From NCBI GenBank assembly GCA_900473685.1, contig UCNE01000008.1:1-64000 (forward strand): a stretch of DNA of 64,000 nucleotides, read 5' to 3'. The translations under genes and the position numbers were made by a program. Below the pieces are notes generated by a model that saw only the letters and a program-made list of their open reading frames with translations, was not told the DNA's origin and did no database searches. Of the stretch, positions 9,008-16,910 are shown one piece after another (the first letter of the stretch is position 1; the number at the start of each line of letters is the position of its first letter). This DNA comes from Hyphomicrobiales bacterium. GTDB lineage: Bacteria; Pseudomonadota; Alphaproteobacteria; Rhizobiales; Rhizobiaceae.

Positions 9008-12000
9008 TCTTTCGTCTCCTCAACCACCAGGAAGGCGATCAGCTCGAAATCATCAAGCCCGGCAATCGTGTTCACGAGCGCTGTGGTGCGACCGCCGCTG
9101 AACAAGCTGTCAAGGTCCTTCTCCTCCTTGACCTCGATCATCGAGCTGATGGCGGCGCTCAGAAGGTTTGAGCATTGCTCCATCTTTCGGCCGTCCTGGG
9201 TTCGCTCGTTGAAGAGCCGACACACTTCGTGAACAGGCTCTGACTTATCTTTGCAACTCGCGCGGATAAGATCGAGCAACCGCTTGACCTGTGTGTGATC
9301 GACGGCAACTTCCCCATCGTCGCCGACGTAGACGAGATAATAGGGATGCAATCGGTTCTGCTGGTTGACGTTGACGCTGTCGTGAATGTTCTTCAACGCG
9401 AAAATGACACCCGGGTGAAGGCCAAGCGTGGGGTGCGCTGGAACGACGGCATGCATGCCGTTGGGCAGCTTGTCGAGGTCGCCATTTTCCTTGATGTAGT
9501 TGAGCAGGTCCATGCGAAAATCGTTGAGCCCCAGGTCGGTGATCGATATCCCGGTCCTGACGTCCTCAAGCTCGATGACCTCGGTCTGAAGGCGCTTGAG
9601 CTGATCTTTCCGATAAGCGATCTCGCTGCTCTTCGATGTCAAAACATTGTCGTCACCCGTGGCCGTGACGTCGGCGATCATCATACGGTTCTCGACCCGC
9701 TCTCTGAGGTTGATGTACTCGTCGAGCGAAATATCGGGCCAGTAATTGACCAACTGGATTTGGCTGTTCGGCGACCCGATACGGTCGATGCGCCCGAAGC
9801 GCTGGATGATGCGCACCGGGTTCCAATGGATGTCGTAATTGATCAGAAAGTCACAGTCCTGAAGGTTTTGTCCTTCCGAAATGCAATCGGTGCCAATGAG
9901 GATATCGAGTTCGGCTGTGTCCTCTGGCATGATGACGTTCTTCTCCTTCGACCGCGGCGAGAAGAGCGTCAAGACGGATTGGAAATCGTAATTCTTCTTG
10001 AGGGTCGTTTTCGGCCCATCGGAGCCTGTGACCTTGCCCGTATGCAGCCCATGTGACTGTAGCAGGGCCAGACCCAGATTGGCGTAGAGGTAATTTGCCG
10101 TGTCGGCGAAGGCGGTGAAGATGATGACCTTGCGGTTGCCGGGATTGAGCGGATCGGCGAGCTTGCCCGCGATGACGTTCTTCAAATGCTGGAGTTTGGC
10201 GTCTTCGTCCGGCGAGACCAGCTCCATGGACGAGATCAGTTCCTCAATCAGGAAGAGGTCTGCGTCCAGATCGTGCTTCCACGATGGCACGTCCATGTCG
10301 CCAAGACTGATCTGCACCTTTTTGCCGACGGTAAACTCTCCAACACCGATGAGGTCTTCATCCTCGTCGTCGCTATCGAAAGGCGCATCGGTGATATAGT
10401 CGGCAATCGTCTGCGCCCCGCCCGAGCGCTCGAATTCGGCGATCGCGGTCAAAGTCCGGGTGATGTTGTCGCCGAGCGCCCGGAGCGTGAGGCGGAACGC
10501 CTCTACGGAGCTTTCGAGCCGCTTTAGCAGGTTCGTCGTCATCAGGGCCTGCAGGCTGCGCTCGCGATCCGCCTGGCGCAGTTTGCCACGACCGCCTTCA
10601 ACCTGAGTGTCGTAAATCTCTTCGTACTTGCTGAGCCGGCTCGGCAGGATGTAGCTGATCGGTGCATAGACCGCGAGTTTCAGAAGCGAGAGCCGACCGA
10701 AGATATCGTTGAGACCCAGAACATCAGGTCGCTGGGTGATCGGGCACTGATAGGACAGAGGCTTGCGACGCTGCGGGAACTTGCCGATGTCCTTGGTGTC
10801 GTAGAAGGTTTCGATATGCTTGCGCGACCGCGCGATTGTCACGGCATCGAGGAGTTCGAAGAAATCGAAATCCAGCGCCTTGAGGATGGTCGCCGCGGTT
10901 CGCTCTTCAGGCGGAAGCTCCGACCACAGGTTAAATGCCTTCTGCGCCCGCCGAAAAATCTCTTCGACGCTGGTGTTAGTCTTCAGATTGCGTGTCAGTG
11001 CTTCCGACTCGCCCTCATAAGCAAGCGCGAGTTGATTGCGCAGATCGTTGAAGCGATTGTTGACCGGGGTCGCCGACAGCATCAGGACTTTGGTTTTCAC
11101 GCCGTCGCGGATCACCTTGTTCATCAGCTTCTGGTAACGGGTCTCCCGGTCCTTGTAGACGTCGTTGTTTCGGAAGTTGTGCGACTCGTCGATGACGACG
11201 AGATCGTAGTTTCCCCAGTTCAGGCGGTTGAGCGGAATGCCGAACGATTCCCCCGACGTCCGGGACAGATCGGTATGGCAAAGGACATCGTAATTGAAGC
11301 GGTCCTTGGCGAAGATGTTGGTCTTGAGGTTGGTGTTGTAGTTCCGCCAGTTGTCCGCCAACTTCTTGGGGCACAGGACCAGCACCGATCGATTGCGGAG
11401 CTCGTAATACTTCACCACCGCCAAGGCGGTGAACGTCTTGCCCAGACCCACGCTGTCGGCGAGAATGCACCCGTTATGGGTCTCTAGCTTGTTGATAATG
11501 CCCGTCGCGGCATCGCGCTGGTAGTTGAACAGCTTGTTCCAAACCAAGCTATCCTTGTAGCCAGTTAGATCGTTCGGCAGCGCGTCCTGATCGATGTCCT
11601 CAAGGAAGTCCTGGAAGATATTGTAGAGAATTTGAAAATACAGCCGCTGCGGCGAATTTTCCTTATATACGGATTCGATATGATCGCAGATGGTCGAAGT
11701 AACATCCGTCACCTTGTCGGCGTCGTTCCAAATCTGATTGAAGAGCTGTAGGTAGATTTCGGTGTGGTGCTGATCATCCACACGCGTCACGAAATTCGAT
11801 ACCGCATCGCCCTTTTGATATCCGAGATCAACCGCGGTAAAGCCGCTGATAGGCATATATGCGGCCGCGCCGGTTTCGTGGCCTATGTGGATGAACTGTT
11901 GCATCGGTGCCTTCGAGGCATTCGACTTGAAGCGTGCCTTTTTGCGAATCCATTCCGCGCACTCGCGCGCAACGGCCCTCTGGGTGAGCTTGTTGCGCAG

Positions 12001-12282
12001 CTGGATTTCGAATTCTGTTCCGTAAAGGCCACTTTCCCTCGTGGCCTTTGGAATGAAGAACTCGCGCCGCTCTTTCCGCAAGCGGTCGGTTACCTCGTTT
12101 GGAATGAACGTCGGCGAGGTGAATATGAACTGCAGGCTCTCGACTTTCGACAATTCTGCCTTCAACGCCTCGAAGGCATAGATCGAAAAGCAGGATGCGG
12201 CGATCTTCAATCGCGATCCTTTTCCAATCGCCTCCTTCAGGTCATTTCCAAGGAGATGAGACGTGTTGTCGATTAATTTCAT
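9004..12282 (-). CDS. SNF2-family helicase with PLD-like N-terminal region
   Basis: A 1092-residue protein of the type annotated as helicase-related or PLD-like domain helicase. The N-terminal 200 residues match the PLD-like part of the family (KIAASCFSIYAFEAL, then FIFTSPTFIP), but I cannot find an intact H-x-K-x4-D motif, so a nuclease function there is doubtful. The SF2 core has Walker A (ILADSVGLGKTFTAL, near residue 275), Walker B (LVVIDESHNFRN), motif III (MLSATPVNNR) and motif VI (IIQRFGRIDRIG). It probably remodels or translocates on DNA. As the first gene of the leftward operon it would be expressed with DUF4391, Mod, AlbA and Res. No clear Shine-Dalgarno precedes the ATG at 12282, so expression may be weak or the start may differ. 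Confidence 0.88.
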   Translation of the reverse strand: MKLIDNTSHLLGNDLKEAIGKGSRLKIAASCFSIYAFEALKAELSKVESLQFIFTSPTFIPNEVTDRLRKERREFFIPKATRESGLYGTEFEIQLRNKLTQRAVARECAEWIRKKARFKSNASKAPMQQFIHIGHETGAAAYMPISGFTAVDLGYQKGDAVSNFVTRVDDQHHTEIYLQLFNQIWNDADKVTDVTSTICDHIESVYKENSPQRLYFQILYNIFQDFLEDIDQDALPNDLTGYKDSLVWNKLFNYQRDAATGIINKLETHNGCILADSVGLGKTFTALAVVKYYELRNRSVLVLCPKKLADNWRNYNTNLKTNIFAKDRFNYDVLCHTDLSRTSGESFGIPLNRLNWGNYDLVVIDESHNFRNNDVYKDRETRYQKLMNKVIRDGVKTKVLMLSATPVNNRFNDLRNQLALAYEGESEALTRNLKTNTSVEEIFRRAQKAFNLWSELPPEERTAATILKALDFDFFELLDAVTIARSRKHIETFYDTKDIGKFPQRRKPLSYQCPITQRPDVLGLNDIFGRLSLLKLAVYAPISYILPSRLSKYEEIYDTQVEGGRGKLRQADRERSLQALMTTNLLKRLESSVEAFRLTLRALGDNITRTLTAIAEFERSGGAQTIADYITDAPFDSDDEDEDLIGVGEFTVGKKVQISLGDMDVPSWKHDLDADLFLIEELISSMELVSPDEDAKLQHLKNVIAGKLADPLNPGNRKVIIFTAFADTANYLYANLGLALLQSHGLHTGKVTGSDGPKTTLKKNYDFQSVLTLFSPRSKEKNVIMPEDTAELDILIGTDCISEGQNLQDCDFLINYDIHWNPVRIIQRFGRIDRIGSPNSQIQLVNYWPDISLDEYINLRERVENRMMIADVTATGDDNVLTSKSSEIAYRKDQLKRLQTEVIELEDVRTGISITDLGLNDFRMDLLNYIKENGDLDKLPNGMHAVVPAHPTLGLHPGVIFALKNIHDSVNVNQQNRLHPYYLVYVGDDGEVAVDHTQVKRLLDLIRASCKDKSEPVHEVCRLFNERTQDGRKMEQCSNLLSAAISSMIEVKEEKDLDSLFSGGRTTALVNTIAGLDDFELIAFLVVEETKE

Positions 12283-12628
12283 TCTGTTAACCCGCGACGT
12301 ATTGAGCCGACGCGACTCTCGGGAAGTCCCTGATGGGGCATGAGGAATCGGTGTCGTTGGTCCCTATATCTATGCCCGTCGCGTTAAGCTGGGACAAGTT
12401 CGATATCGTGAGTTGCAACAGAAATCAGAAGCAATTCGGCTCTGCAGAGCCCGGTCGCGCGATAACCTCGGCCCATCGCATGAGGGAAACATTTCGCCTA
12501 AGGTATGGTTGCTAATCATGTACTTGTACGTGATGAGGCGGAGGTAAAAGATACAGGGACCGCCGTGACATCCGATCAACGTGGGGCGTGCTAGTCTCTA
12601 GCCCACCAACGAACGTCGGAAGACAGCG
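12283..12628. other. Intergenic region before the restriction operon, with a 14-bp palindrome
   Basis: 346 bp without a convincing gene, between the leftward operon start and the end of the mobilization module. It must hold the operon promoter, though I see no clear -35/-10 pair. A perfect palindrome GGCTCTGCAGAGCC lies at 12438-12451, and a second dyad around GTACTTGTAC lies at about 12521-12530. Either could be a regulator site. Confidence 0.5.
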
Positions 12629-13264
12629 CTAGGTCTTCGGTGGCTTCGGCTCACCGTCAGGGTCTTCGTTTTCGCCCGGTTTCGGTGGCTCCAGCCCGTG
12701 TTTCGTCTCAGTCGGCTCGGAGGGATTGTTACCCGACTTCTTTTGGGACTCTACCCATGCCAACGTGCTCTTCAAAAATAGAACATGGGTGTCCTCGTCG
12801 CTGGCATCCGGACGGAAACAACGCGTCAACTCCGACCAAAGCGCGCGATTCTCGATGTACGCGAGCCAATCCAGGGCTTCGGCGGGAATGGTTTTGCGTA
12901 GTTCATCGAGTGCATCCCCGCGCGTGGCACCACCGAGACGAATGTGCTCGATGAGAACCGGGTACGGGACCTTGCCTTTAGTGAGCACGATATTGAGATA
13001 CCGTGTCGGCACGCCAAGCCGCCGCGCAGCGTTAATACGCTCTACCTGTCGCGGGGACATGGCCGGCGCGACATAGCGCTGTGGGATCGGCATCGGCGCG
13101 GCGATCGGCACTCGTCCGAGGATAAAGCCGAAGATGCCGAGCAATTGTGTGGCTGCCGACGCGGCGGGATTGGATGTCGGTGCGCGACGGGCGTCGAGCA
13201 AGCGCTTGCGAAGCCGATCGTAGCAAGTGCGGCGTTTTCGCCGCTGTGGATTTTGTTCTTTCAT
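12629..13264 (-). CDS. Unknown protein downstream of the relaxase (211 aa)
   Basis: I do not recognise the family. The product starts with a strongly basic segment (residues 1-30, many Arg/Lys) and ends in a low-complexity Pro/Glu/Lys tail. Between them lies a region that may be an HTH-like helix pair (SPRQVERINAARRLGVPTRYL). The ATG overlaps the relaxase stop by 4 bp, so it belongs to the mobilization operon mobC-relaxase-this gene. Such proteins often accompany relaxases on rhizobial and sphingomonad plasmids, but I cannot name a function. Confidence 0.65.
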   Translation of the reverse strand: MKEQNPQRRKRRTCYDRLRKRLLDARRAPTSNPAASAATQLLGIFGFILGRVPIAAPMPIPQRYVAPAMSPRQVERINAARRLGVPTRYLNIVLTKGKVPYPVLIEHIRLGGATRGDALDELRKTIPAEALDWLAYIENRALWSELTRCFRPDASDEDTHVLFLKSTLAWVESQKKSGNNPSEPTETKHGLEPPKPGENEDPDGEPKPPKT

Positions 13265-14442
13265 GTCTTCCTCCTTCTGAAACTATAGGACGGACCTTGC
13301 GGCTCGGTCGGTTCGGCCGGCGAGAATGATTCCCGTCGCTTCCTCGTCTCGGCGATCTGACGCGCCAGGCGATCGGTTTCGGGCTCGAGCATCGAACGGA
13401 TCGATGCCGCAAAGGCCAATGCGCGCCGAAGCAAATCGTCGAGATCGAGCTTCGTAAGACGGTGTAGAAACAGCGCCTCCCGGAAGCGCGCTATCGACGG
13501 GGCAAGCGATCGAGCTTTTCGGCGAGGCGTTGGAGCGCGGCCGCTTGCTGGTTCTGGGTTTCCAGGATGAGGCCGAGGAGTTCCAACAACTGCGCAATCC
13601 TGTCCGGGCCTTCGGGCTCCTCCAACAGTGACAAGAGCGGCAGAAGCTGGATCAGGTTGCCGTCTATTCGTGCCAGCGTGGTCAGGGACTCGGCGCTCGG
13701 TTCTGGCTGTTTGTTCACTTTCGTATCCTTCTGTTAGAAATTTCTGGAATTCGGCGCGCTTCATGCCGGTGGCGCGGTTGGCGGCGGCAACGAATATCCC
13801 GGATATGGAAACGAGAATCGGCCCCTTTTCCCCCTCGGTGATGCGAAGCCCCTGTCGGCCAAGCTCCCGGACGAAAGCAGAGCGACCGTGTGCGGCTGCG
13901 CGTCGTAGTTTGGTGCGGTCGAATTCTGGGGCGGTGCGCTCGGCCCGTTTGCGGGCGGCGTCGGAAAACCCCTCGACTTTATGCATGCGTCGTTCGGCCC
14001 GCGTCGGCTGAATCGTCTCGCCGTGATCCTGCTCGTACTGGCGCGCGAGGTCTTCAAGACGCCGAAAGTCGTTCCGGCAATCGAGCACGCGGAGAGTTGC
14101 GGGATCGACCTCGGCAATGGCGACATGGAAATGCGAACGGCCGTCTTTGACGTGCCTGACGATGAGACGCGGGCGGTCTGTCCCAACATTGAATTCGGCA
14201 TCGACGGATTTCAGGAAGGTGGAAAGCTGCGCGGGCGTCATTTCCCGTTCCGGAGAAATCGACCAATGCCGCACGGCATAACGGCAGCCTTTCACCGTCG
14301 CGAGCGCATGAGCATCATGGAGCGCGCTTCTGTCGCCGGCCAGAATCTCAATGCATTCGTTTTCGCGCGGTTTGTCGAGCAGATGACGGGCGAGATAGTG
14401 GATGCCACCCTCACGGGCGATGCGGGTTGCCTGGATGATCAT
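13261..14442 (-). CDS. Relaxase/mobilization nuclease (MobA/VirD2-like)
   Basis: Relaxase that nicks one strand at oriT and stays bound to the 5' end to start conjugal transfer. The metal-binding histidine signature is VRHVKDGRSHFHVAIAEV (about residues 94-111), and the upstream RHWSISPEREMTPAQL region fits MobA/VirD2-type relaxases. Candidate catalytic tyrosines lie near the N-terminus, for example in GGIHYLARHL. At 393 residues it is shorter than large MobA proteins because no primase domain is fused. The start codon overlaps the MobC stop by 4 bp. Between roughly residues 240 and 315 the frame turns into low-complexity Arg/Pro/Gly sequence exactly where a second gene (13491-13718) is read in another frame; the sequence looks like normal protein again after that. 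Confidence 0.8.
   Translation of the reverse strand: MIIQATRIAREGGIHYLARHLLDKPRENECIEILAGDRSALHDAHALATVKGCRYAVRHWSISPEREMTPAQLSTFLKSVDAEFNVGTDRPRLIVRHVKDGRSHFHVAIAEVDPATLRVLDCRNDFRRLEDLARQYEQDHGETIQPTRAERRMHKVEGFSDAARKRAERTAPEFDRTKLRRAAAHGRSAFVRELGRQGLRITEGEKGPILVSISGIFVAAANRATGMKRAEFQKFLTEGYESEQTARTERRVPDHAGTNRRQPDPASAALVTVGGARRPGQDCAVVGTPRPHPGNPEPASGRAPTPRRKARSLAPSIARFREALFLHRLTKLDLDDLLRRALAFAASIRSMLEPETDRLARQIAETRKRRESFSPAEPTEPQGPSYSFRRRKT
13491..13718 (-). CDS. Small helical protein nested out of frame inside the relaxase gene
   Basis: A 75-residue ORF lying completely within the relaxase gene in another reading frame of the same strand. It starts at a GTG preceded by a strong Shine-Dalgarno (AGAAGGA, six bases upstream). 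The product is Leu-rich and helical (NLIQLLPLLSLLEEPE, then RIAQLLELLGLILETQNQQA) and reads like a real coiled-coil or small mobilization protein, whereas the overlapped relaxase frame is low complexity there. The arrangement recalls mobB nested in mobA of RSF1010, though I see no sequence relation to MobB. Function unknown; I infer a relaxosome or coupling role. Confidence 0.6.
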   Translation of the reverse strand: MNKQPEPSAESLTTLARIDGNLIQLLPLLSLLEEPEGPDRIAQLLELLGLILETQNQQAAALQRLAEKLDRLPRR

Positions 14443-14762
14443 GCGACAATCTCCCGGACACGGGTCCGTAGCGCGTCGATGCCGGCGAGCGTTGCCGCCA
14501 GATCGGCATCGTGCCCCGCCAGCTTTCCGGCATTCGCGCGCCGGACAAGCTGATTGAGGTTTCCGCCGATACGACCCAACTCGCCAAGCGTTCGAACGAG
14601 CACGACGGCATCGGCCTGGTCGAACCGGCGGACGGGCATACGGATACCGAGCGCTGCGCGACGGAGGAGATCGGACAATGAAAGACCCCGCGCGGCGGCC
14701 AGGGATTTCAGGGCCGCAAGCTCGGCATCACTGACGCGGATGCGAACGATCCTGTTACGCAT
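14439..14762 (-). CDS. mobC: MobC-like relaxosome protein
   Basis: Accessory relaxosome protein that binds oriT DNA and helps open it for the relaxase. The N-terminal part is ribbon-helix-helix-like (RIRVSDAELAALKSLAAARG), and the family signature RIGGNLNQLVRRAN is present (about residues 70-85). I chose the ATG at 14762 because it has a good Shine-Dalgarno (AAGGAG) and gives the usual basic N-terminus; an upstream start at 14804 lacks support. The stop overlaps the relaxase start by 4 bp, so the two are coupled. oriT of such modules usually lies just upstream of mobC, i.e. between 14763 and about 15320. Confidence 0.85.
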   Translation of the reverse strand: MRNRIVRIRVSDAELAALKSLAAARGLSLSDLLRRAALGIRMPVRRFDQADAVVLVRTLGELGRIGGNLNQLVRRANAGKLAGHDADLAATLAGIDALRTRVREIVA

Positions 14763-15322
14763 CGACCTCTCCTTTCCGGCCGTAAAGGCCGTGAGGGGGT
14801 TCACGGGGGATTTCCTCCCCCTGACCAGTTGCCGTGCCTACGTGGGCACAGAGCATTGCTGGCTCCCCTTTTCGACTTCTATGAAAAGGATGCGATCAGG
14901 TCTCTGCCGGCGCAACTCGGCCAACCTATCGGCAGGGCTCTGGGCGGCTCTGGCAACGCAGTATCAGGTGAAATGGCCGATTGCACATGGACGAACCCAG
15001 GACGATGGGGAGAGCGATTTCATGATTTCGGGTGGGTATCAGACCTCATCCGAGGATCGAAATCGTGCTGTACGGGTCTCCCTACGCCTCGAATTTCGGT
15101 GCCGGCCCGCTCAAAAAGGGACAAATTGCCCTGTTCTCCTCTCCGGCGGCTTCCGCTCGTGCCCGGTCTATTGGCGAAACTTGCACTTTGGGGGCTAGAC
15201 TGGCATCGGCGATGCCAATCCTGAATGGCAGGGGTGGCAAAAACGGAAAATCCCCTGGTTCCGTTGGGAACTCAGGGGATTATTCGGAGGAGAGTTCATG
15301 ACGAACGCCTTCTATCCTGATC
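14763..15322. other. Non-coding region upstream of mobC, candidate oriT
   Basis: About 560 bp without a convincing gene. It contains the mobC Shine-Dalgarno, a small inverted repeat TGCCA-N8-TGGCA near 15211-15228 that encloses ATCCTG, the strong hairpin at 15249-15281, and a TATCCTG at 15313-15319 that matches the core of IncP/Ti-type nic sites. Position and motifs make it the likely oriT region, but the nic site is not proven. Confidence 0.4.
15249..15281. repeat. Strong hairpin followed by a ribosome-binding site
   Basis: A 9-bp outer stem (AATCCCCTG at 15249-15257, CAGGGGATT at 15273-15281) continues into a 5-bp inner stem (GTTCC/GGAAC) with a 4-nt loop and one bulged T. On the + strand it is followed by GGAGGAG and an ATG at 15298 opening only a 12-codon frame (MTNAFYPDPIAA). 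It may be part of oriT or the leader of a lost gene. Confidence 0.6.
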
Positions 15323-15946
15323 CTATTGCCGCATGATGGCGAGGCCGACGGCCTCGGCACAATCTCCGTAGGTCAAGTCCAGCCGGCTCCAGAGGCTTTC
15401 GCCCGCAAGCTCATCGGCGGCACGCGAGTAGTCGGCGGCATGGAGCATTGCAAGAAGGACGGGGAGCTCGCCCGTGGAGACCACACCCGCAAGCCGCTTG
15501 ACCCGGTTCACGAGCGCGCCTTCAGTGCGGTCGTTCTCGCCGCAGAAAGTCTCTGTGTAGTCCGACCATGACCGACACGCGCCGATATCGAGTTCGATTC
15601 GCCCAGCCATTTCCTTGACTGGCGAGAGGGATTTCCAGCGGTCGAAATACCCGCGTAGCTCGGTGTGGGCCTTGCGTGCGGCATTGAGCCAGGGCAAATG
15701 CTGATCTTCGGGAATTTCATCCGTCCAGTCGATTTCGCAGAAGACACTCTGGTGATCGATCCTGTAGATCGGCTTACTGAGATCGACACTGCCTTCAGCT
15801 CGCACGGGACAGTTTTCAAAAGGATCGATCCTAACCAGACGGACGGAGAAGCGCGGCACCGTGAGGTGCCTGATCCGCTCCTGTCGCACGTCATCACCTG
15901 TGTTTGTCTTCTCGATCCGCCATTCCGCTGATCCGCTCACGTCCAC
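15323..15946 (-). CDS. Unknown plasmid-type protein (207 aa)
   Basis: I do not recognise the family. The GTG start at 15946 has a GAGGAGA Shine-Dalgarno, and it overlaps the 3' end of the upstream 105-aa gene by 10 bp, so the two form an operon. The product is soluble, with a central acidic segment (FCEIDWTDEIPEDQHLPW) and a C-terminal helical region (LAMLHAADYSRAADELAG). No catalytic signature is visible. Its location between the Rep and Mob modules fits the class of accessory plasmid genes of unknown role. Confidence 0.65.
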   Translation of the reverse strand: MDVSGSAEWRIEKTNTGDDVRQERIRHLTVPRFSVRLVRIDPFENCPVRAEGSVDLSKPIYRIDHQSVFCEIDWTDEIPEDQHLPWLNAARKAHTELRGYFDRWKSLSPVKEMAGRIELDIGACRSWSDYTETFCGENDRTEGALVNRVKRLAGVVSTGELPVLLAMLHAADYSRAADELAGESLWSRLDLTYGDCAEAVGLAIMRQ

Positions 15947-16254
15947 TTCTCCTCGGCGATTGCGACAATGACGTCGTCATACTGGATGGCCTGCCCGGTT
16001 GCGGTGCGGCCCCATATGGCAAGGCCGGCGAAATCGGCATCGATGATTTCGTTGTGGCGAGCGAGTTTTTCGGCAAGCCAGTCCGACACGATCCAGTGCT
16101 CGAGAGCGTCGCGATCATCAGGGCCGCCAGCGCCATGCAAGGCTCGGGCCTTGTGCGCGAGCGCCTCGTCCAGTGGGCTGTCGGCGAGCGCTTCGATCAA
16201 CGCTGACGCGCAGCACAGGACTTCCTTCGTTGCGATGTAGGCTGGTGTCTTCAT
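15937..16254 (-). CDS. Unknown plasmid-type protein (105 aa)
   Basis: A 105-residue soluble, acidic, helical protein starting MKTPAYIATKEVL. The ATG at 16254 is preceded by AGAAGGA at a suitable distance. It overlaps the next gene by 10 bp and, if the doubtful ORF upstream is real, also that one by 4 bp. The sequence has no motif I can name. Codon use looks coding (regular third-position GC), which is the main reason to accept it beside the overlap with its neighbour. Confidence 0.65.
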   Translation of the reverse strand: MKTPAYIATKEVLCCASALIEALADSPLDEALAHKARALHGAGGPDDRDALEHWIVSDWLAEKLARHNEIIDADFAGLAIWGRTATGQAIQYDDVIVAIAEEKWT

Positions 16255-16664
16255 TTTACGTGTTCCTTCTCAAGGGGGCTTGCTGAATGAGGTGGCGTCC
16301 CGTGGGCAGGCATGGCTTCGCCACCCGCGCCAATGCGACGGTATGCGTTGATTTTATTCCTGATTTTCAGGAGATGGGGGTTTGTGAAGGCGTTTCTTTG
16401 TGCGCTCCACATCACAATGCTCGGTCCAAAATTCAGACAGCACAAGGGGGCTGCAGCATTTTTCTTCTCTGCCGACGTAGTAGTTGTTTTCGGGCCTTGT
16501 GGCGGCACGTGCGCTGATGCAGTGCGCCGCACGAAGCGTGGCATCGTTTCGGCAATGATAAGCGGTGTCTTTGCGGTCGCTCTTCGGGATAGCCCGCTGA
16601 CAAATTGTCCACCTAATGCCGCGCCCCCGGAAGCGATGGGGGCCGTAACCACCAGGGTGGTCAT
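16251..16664 (-). CDS. Doubtful ORF in the plasmid-like operon (137 aa)
   Basis: An open frame that would bridge the 79-aa and 105-aa genes: it starts 6 bp after the former and its stop overlaps the latter's ATG by 4 bp, as expected in an operon. Against it, the composition is odd (Ala/Thr/Pro/Arg-rich, no hydrophobic core pattern), there is no clear Shine-Dalgarno, and a frame of similar length is open on the other strand. If it is not real, the 416 bp between 16255 and 16670 hold no gene I can support. Confidence 0.3.
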   Translation of the reverse strand: MTTLVVTAPIASGGAALGGQFVSGLSRRATAKTPLIIAETMPRFVRRTASAHVPPQGPKTTTTSAEKKNAAAPLCCLNFGPSIVMWSAQRNAFTNPHLLKIRNKINAYRRIGAGGEAMPAHGTPPHSASPLEKEHVK

Positions 16665-16670
16665 AGCGCT

Positions 16671-16910
16671 TCAGATGCCGCGAAGTCGGCGGAAAGCCTG
16701 GATGCCGTCGCGTTCTATCGCCAGCTTCATCTCTGTTGCCGCACCCGGCAGACGGGATCGGCGAATCAATCGGCGCTCGGCGCTGAGCTTGTGCTGGGTG
16801 TAGATCGATGCCAGATAACCGATGAGGCGACCGTCCGCGCTCTTGTCATGAAACTCTTCGACCAGAATGTTGAACGTCAGTCCCTGGAACCTCGTCGTCG
16901 TGGTGGTCAT
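16671..16910 (-). CDS. Small unknown protein (79 aa)
   Basis: A 79-residue basic protein. I chose the ATG at 16910, preceded by AGGAAATGGAG, over an in-frame ATG 12 bp upstream. The sequence opens with five Thr (MTTTTTRFQGLTFNI) and has an Arg-rich second half (SAERRLIRRSRLPGAATEM), suggesting nucleic acid binding, but I cannot assign a family. It is the first gene of the leftward group 16910-15323. Confidence 0.55.
   Translation of the reverse strand: MTTTTTRFQGLTFNILVEEFHDKSADGRLIGYLASIYTQHKLSAERRLIRRSRLPGAATEMKLAIERDGIQAFRRLRGI

Noticed and set aside
1325-12282. Calling the operon DISARM, BREX, Zorya or Druantia
   Set aside because: No DrmA/DrmB, PglZ, BrxC, ZorA/B or DruE-like gene is present; the core is Mod/Res with SNF2 and DUF4391.
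13261-14442. Frameshift in the relaxase gene
   Set aside because: The low-complexity part of the frame could suggest a frameshift, but the frame stays open and becomes protein-like again. The nested gene explains it better.
16312-16803. 163-codon + strand frame in the plasmid-like module
   Set aside because: It overlaps the 79-aa gene with a good start signal, has no Shine-Dalgarno and is a mix of hydrophobic and basic residues without a fold-like pattern.
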